From contig JALOOU010000029.1 of the NCBI GenBank assembly GCA_025454255.1, positions 1 to 32,783 on the forward strand: a DNA stretch of 32,783 nt. Direction: 5' to 3'. The stretch's first letter is position 1. Every line of letters starts with the position of its first letter. The notes beneath the pieces are model-generated. The model saw only the letters and a list, made by a program, of their open reading frames with translations, made no database searches and had not been told where the DNA came from. The position numbers were made by a program, and so were the translations under genes. Below, in pieces: positions 32,146 to 32,783 of the stretch. This DNA comes from Desulfobacterales bacterium. GTDB lineage: Bacteria; Desulfobacterota; Desulfobacteria; Desulfobacterales; SpSt-501.

Positions 32146-32783
32146 CCTCACCCGCCCCCTCATCCTCCGTGATCACCAGGTTGTCGCGGTGGATCACCTC
32201 GTCGTAGGGCTTTTGCCCCAGGACCTGACCGATGTGCTGGGATTTCAGCCCCATGATCCGGCGGATGTCCGCCGCGCTGTAGTTGACCAAGCCGACCCCG
32301 ACGGTCCCGCCGCCGGCATCCTTGAATTCCACCGGCGTACCGACGGCAAAATCGCCCGCGACGCCGACGATGCCGCTGGCCAGCAGGCTCTTGCGGCGCG
32401 CGACGAGGGCCTGGCGCGCCCCGGCGTCGATCGTGAGGGCGCCCTTGGGCTTGAGGGAAAAGGCGATCCAGCACTTGCGGCGGTTGAGCTTCTCCCTGCG
32501 GGGCACGAAATAGGTGCCGCGGGCCTCGCCCTGGAACAAGCGCTCCAGGATCCGGGGCGTGTCGCCCTTGGCGACCACCATGGGAACCCCGGCGGCGGTG
32601 ACCTTGCGCGCGGCGTTGAGCTTGCTTAGCATGCCGCCGGTGCCGAGCGGCCCGGGGATGCTGCCCGCGGACTGCTCGGTGCTGCGGGTGATGCCCTTGA
32701 CCACCGGGATGAGCTCGGCGTCGGGCTGGGTGCGGGGGTCCTTGGTGAAGAGCCCGTCGATGTCGCTCAGGATGACCAGCAGG
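32132..32783 (-). CDS. proB: Glutamate 5-kinase, C-terminal part (5' end outside window)
   Basis: This is the C-terminal ~217 residues of the first enzyme of proline synthesis, which phosphorylates the side-chain carboxyl of glutamate with ATP. The window edge cuts the gene: the frame is open to base 32783 and begins [20 protein letters not shown], then [20 protein letters not shown] of the amino-acid-kinase fold. The C-terminal PUA domain follows from about [20 protein letters not shown] to [13 protein letters not shown]. An acidic tail ends in TGA at 32132. It overlaps proA. An obg-proB arrangement upstream would be usual but cannot be seen. Confidence 0.95.
   Translation of the reverse strand, partial: LLVILSDIDGLFTKDPRTQPDAELIPVVKGITRSTEQSAGSIPGPLGTGGMLSKLNAARKVTAAGVPMVVAKGDTPRILERLFQGEARGTYFVPRREKLNRRKCWIAFSLKPKGALTIDAGARQALVARRKSLLASGIVGVAGDFAVGTPVEFKDAGGGTVGVGLVNYSAADIRRIMGLKSQHIGQVLGQKPYDEVIHRDNLVITEDEGAGEDELD

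Overview
This is a GC-rich bacterial chromosome segment, most likely from a deltaproteobacterium (Desulfobacterota). The pointers are a proB-proA-nadD-rsfS operon, a TAXI-type TRAP transporter, a GTP-type PEP carboxykinase and a DUF2148 ferredoxin-like protein. The assignment is inferred from gene content and not proven. I saw no rRNA, tRNA, CRISPR array or transposase gene.

Left part (1-10.4 kb, accessory). A partial NodT-type efflux outer-membrane gene is followed by a tandem universal stress protein, a second NodT remnant, and an EamA transporter joined to that remnant by an ATGA overlap. Next, on the minus strand, come a YdjM-type membrane hydrolase and a CPA2-type cation:proton antiporter. 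The antiporter leader holds a clear fluoride (crcB-type) riboswitch followed by an intrinsic terminator. Upstream of that is a ChrB_N / MFS / DUF1232 operon with a perfect palindrome in its promoter. A SnoaL-like protein and a decayed abiEi-abiEii toxin-antitoxin locus follow; the locus reads in one frame interrupted by three TAA codons. A pirin closes the block.

Middle (10.4-18.2 kb): a catabolic cluster. On the minus strand, a TAXI receptor and a fused TRAP permease feed a three-subunit, translationally coupled FAD/[2Fe-2S] dehydrogenase of the opine / hydroxyproline / sarcosine-oxidase-like class. It ends in an EamA transporter broken at a run of seven T. A divergent Asp/Glu-racemase-family enzyme shares the regulatory region. 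Together they suggest uptake, racemisation and oxidation of an amino acid or N-substituted amino acid. The substrate cannot be read from sequence.

Right part (18.2-32.8 kb, mostly housekeeping and envelope). DUF2148 protein, then pckG with its own promoter and terminator. A plus-strand three-gene glycan/lipid set follows: PIG-V-like mannosyltransferase, polyprenyl-phosphate GT2 and ChbG/HpnK deacetylase. It faces two overlapping methyltransferase genes. Then come a zinc-ribbon protein, a YcbB-like L,D-transpeptidase convergent with a YcbK/MepK-like peptidase, and the operon proB(partial)-proA-nadD-rsfS-HSDR_N protein. A palindromic MITE-like repeat sits between proA and nadD.
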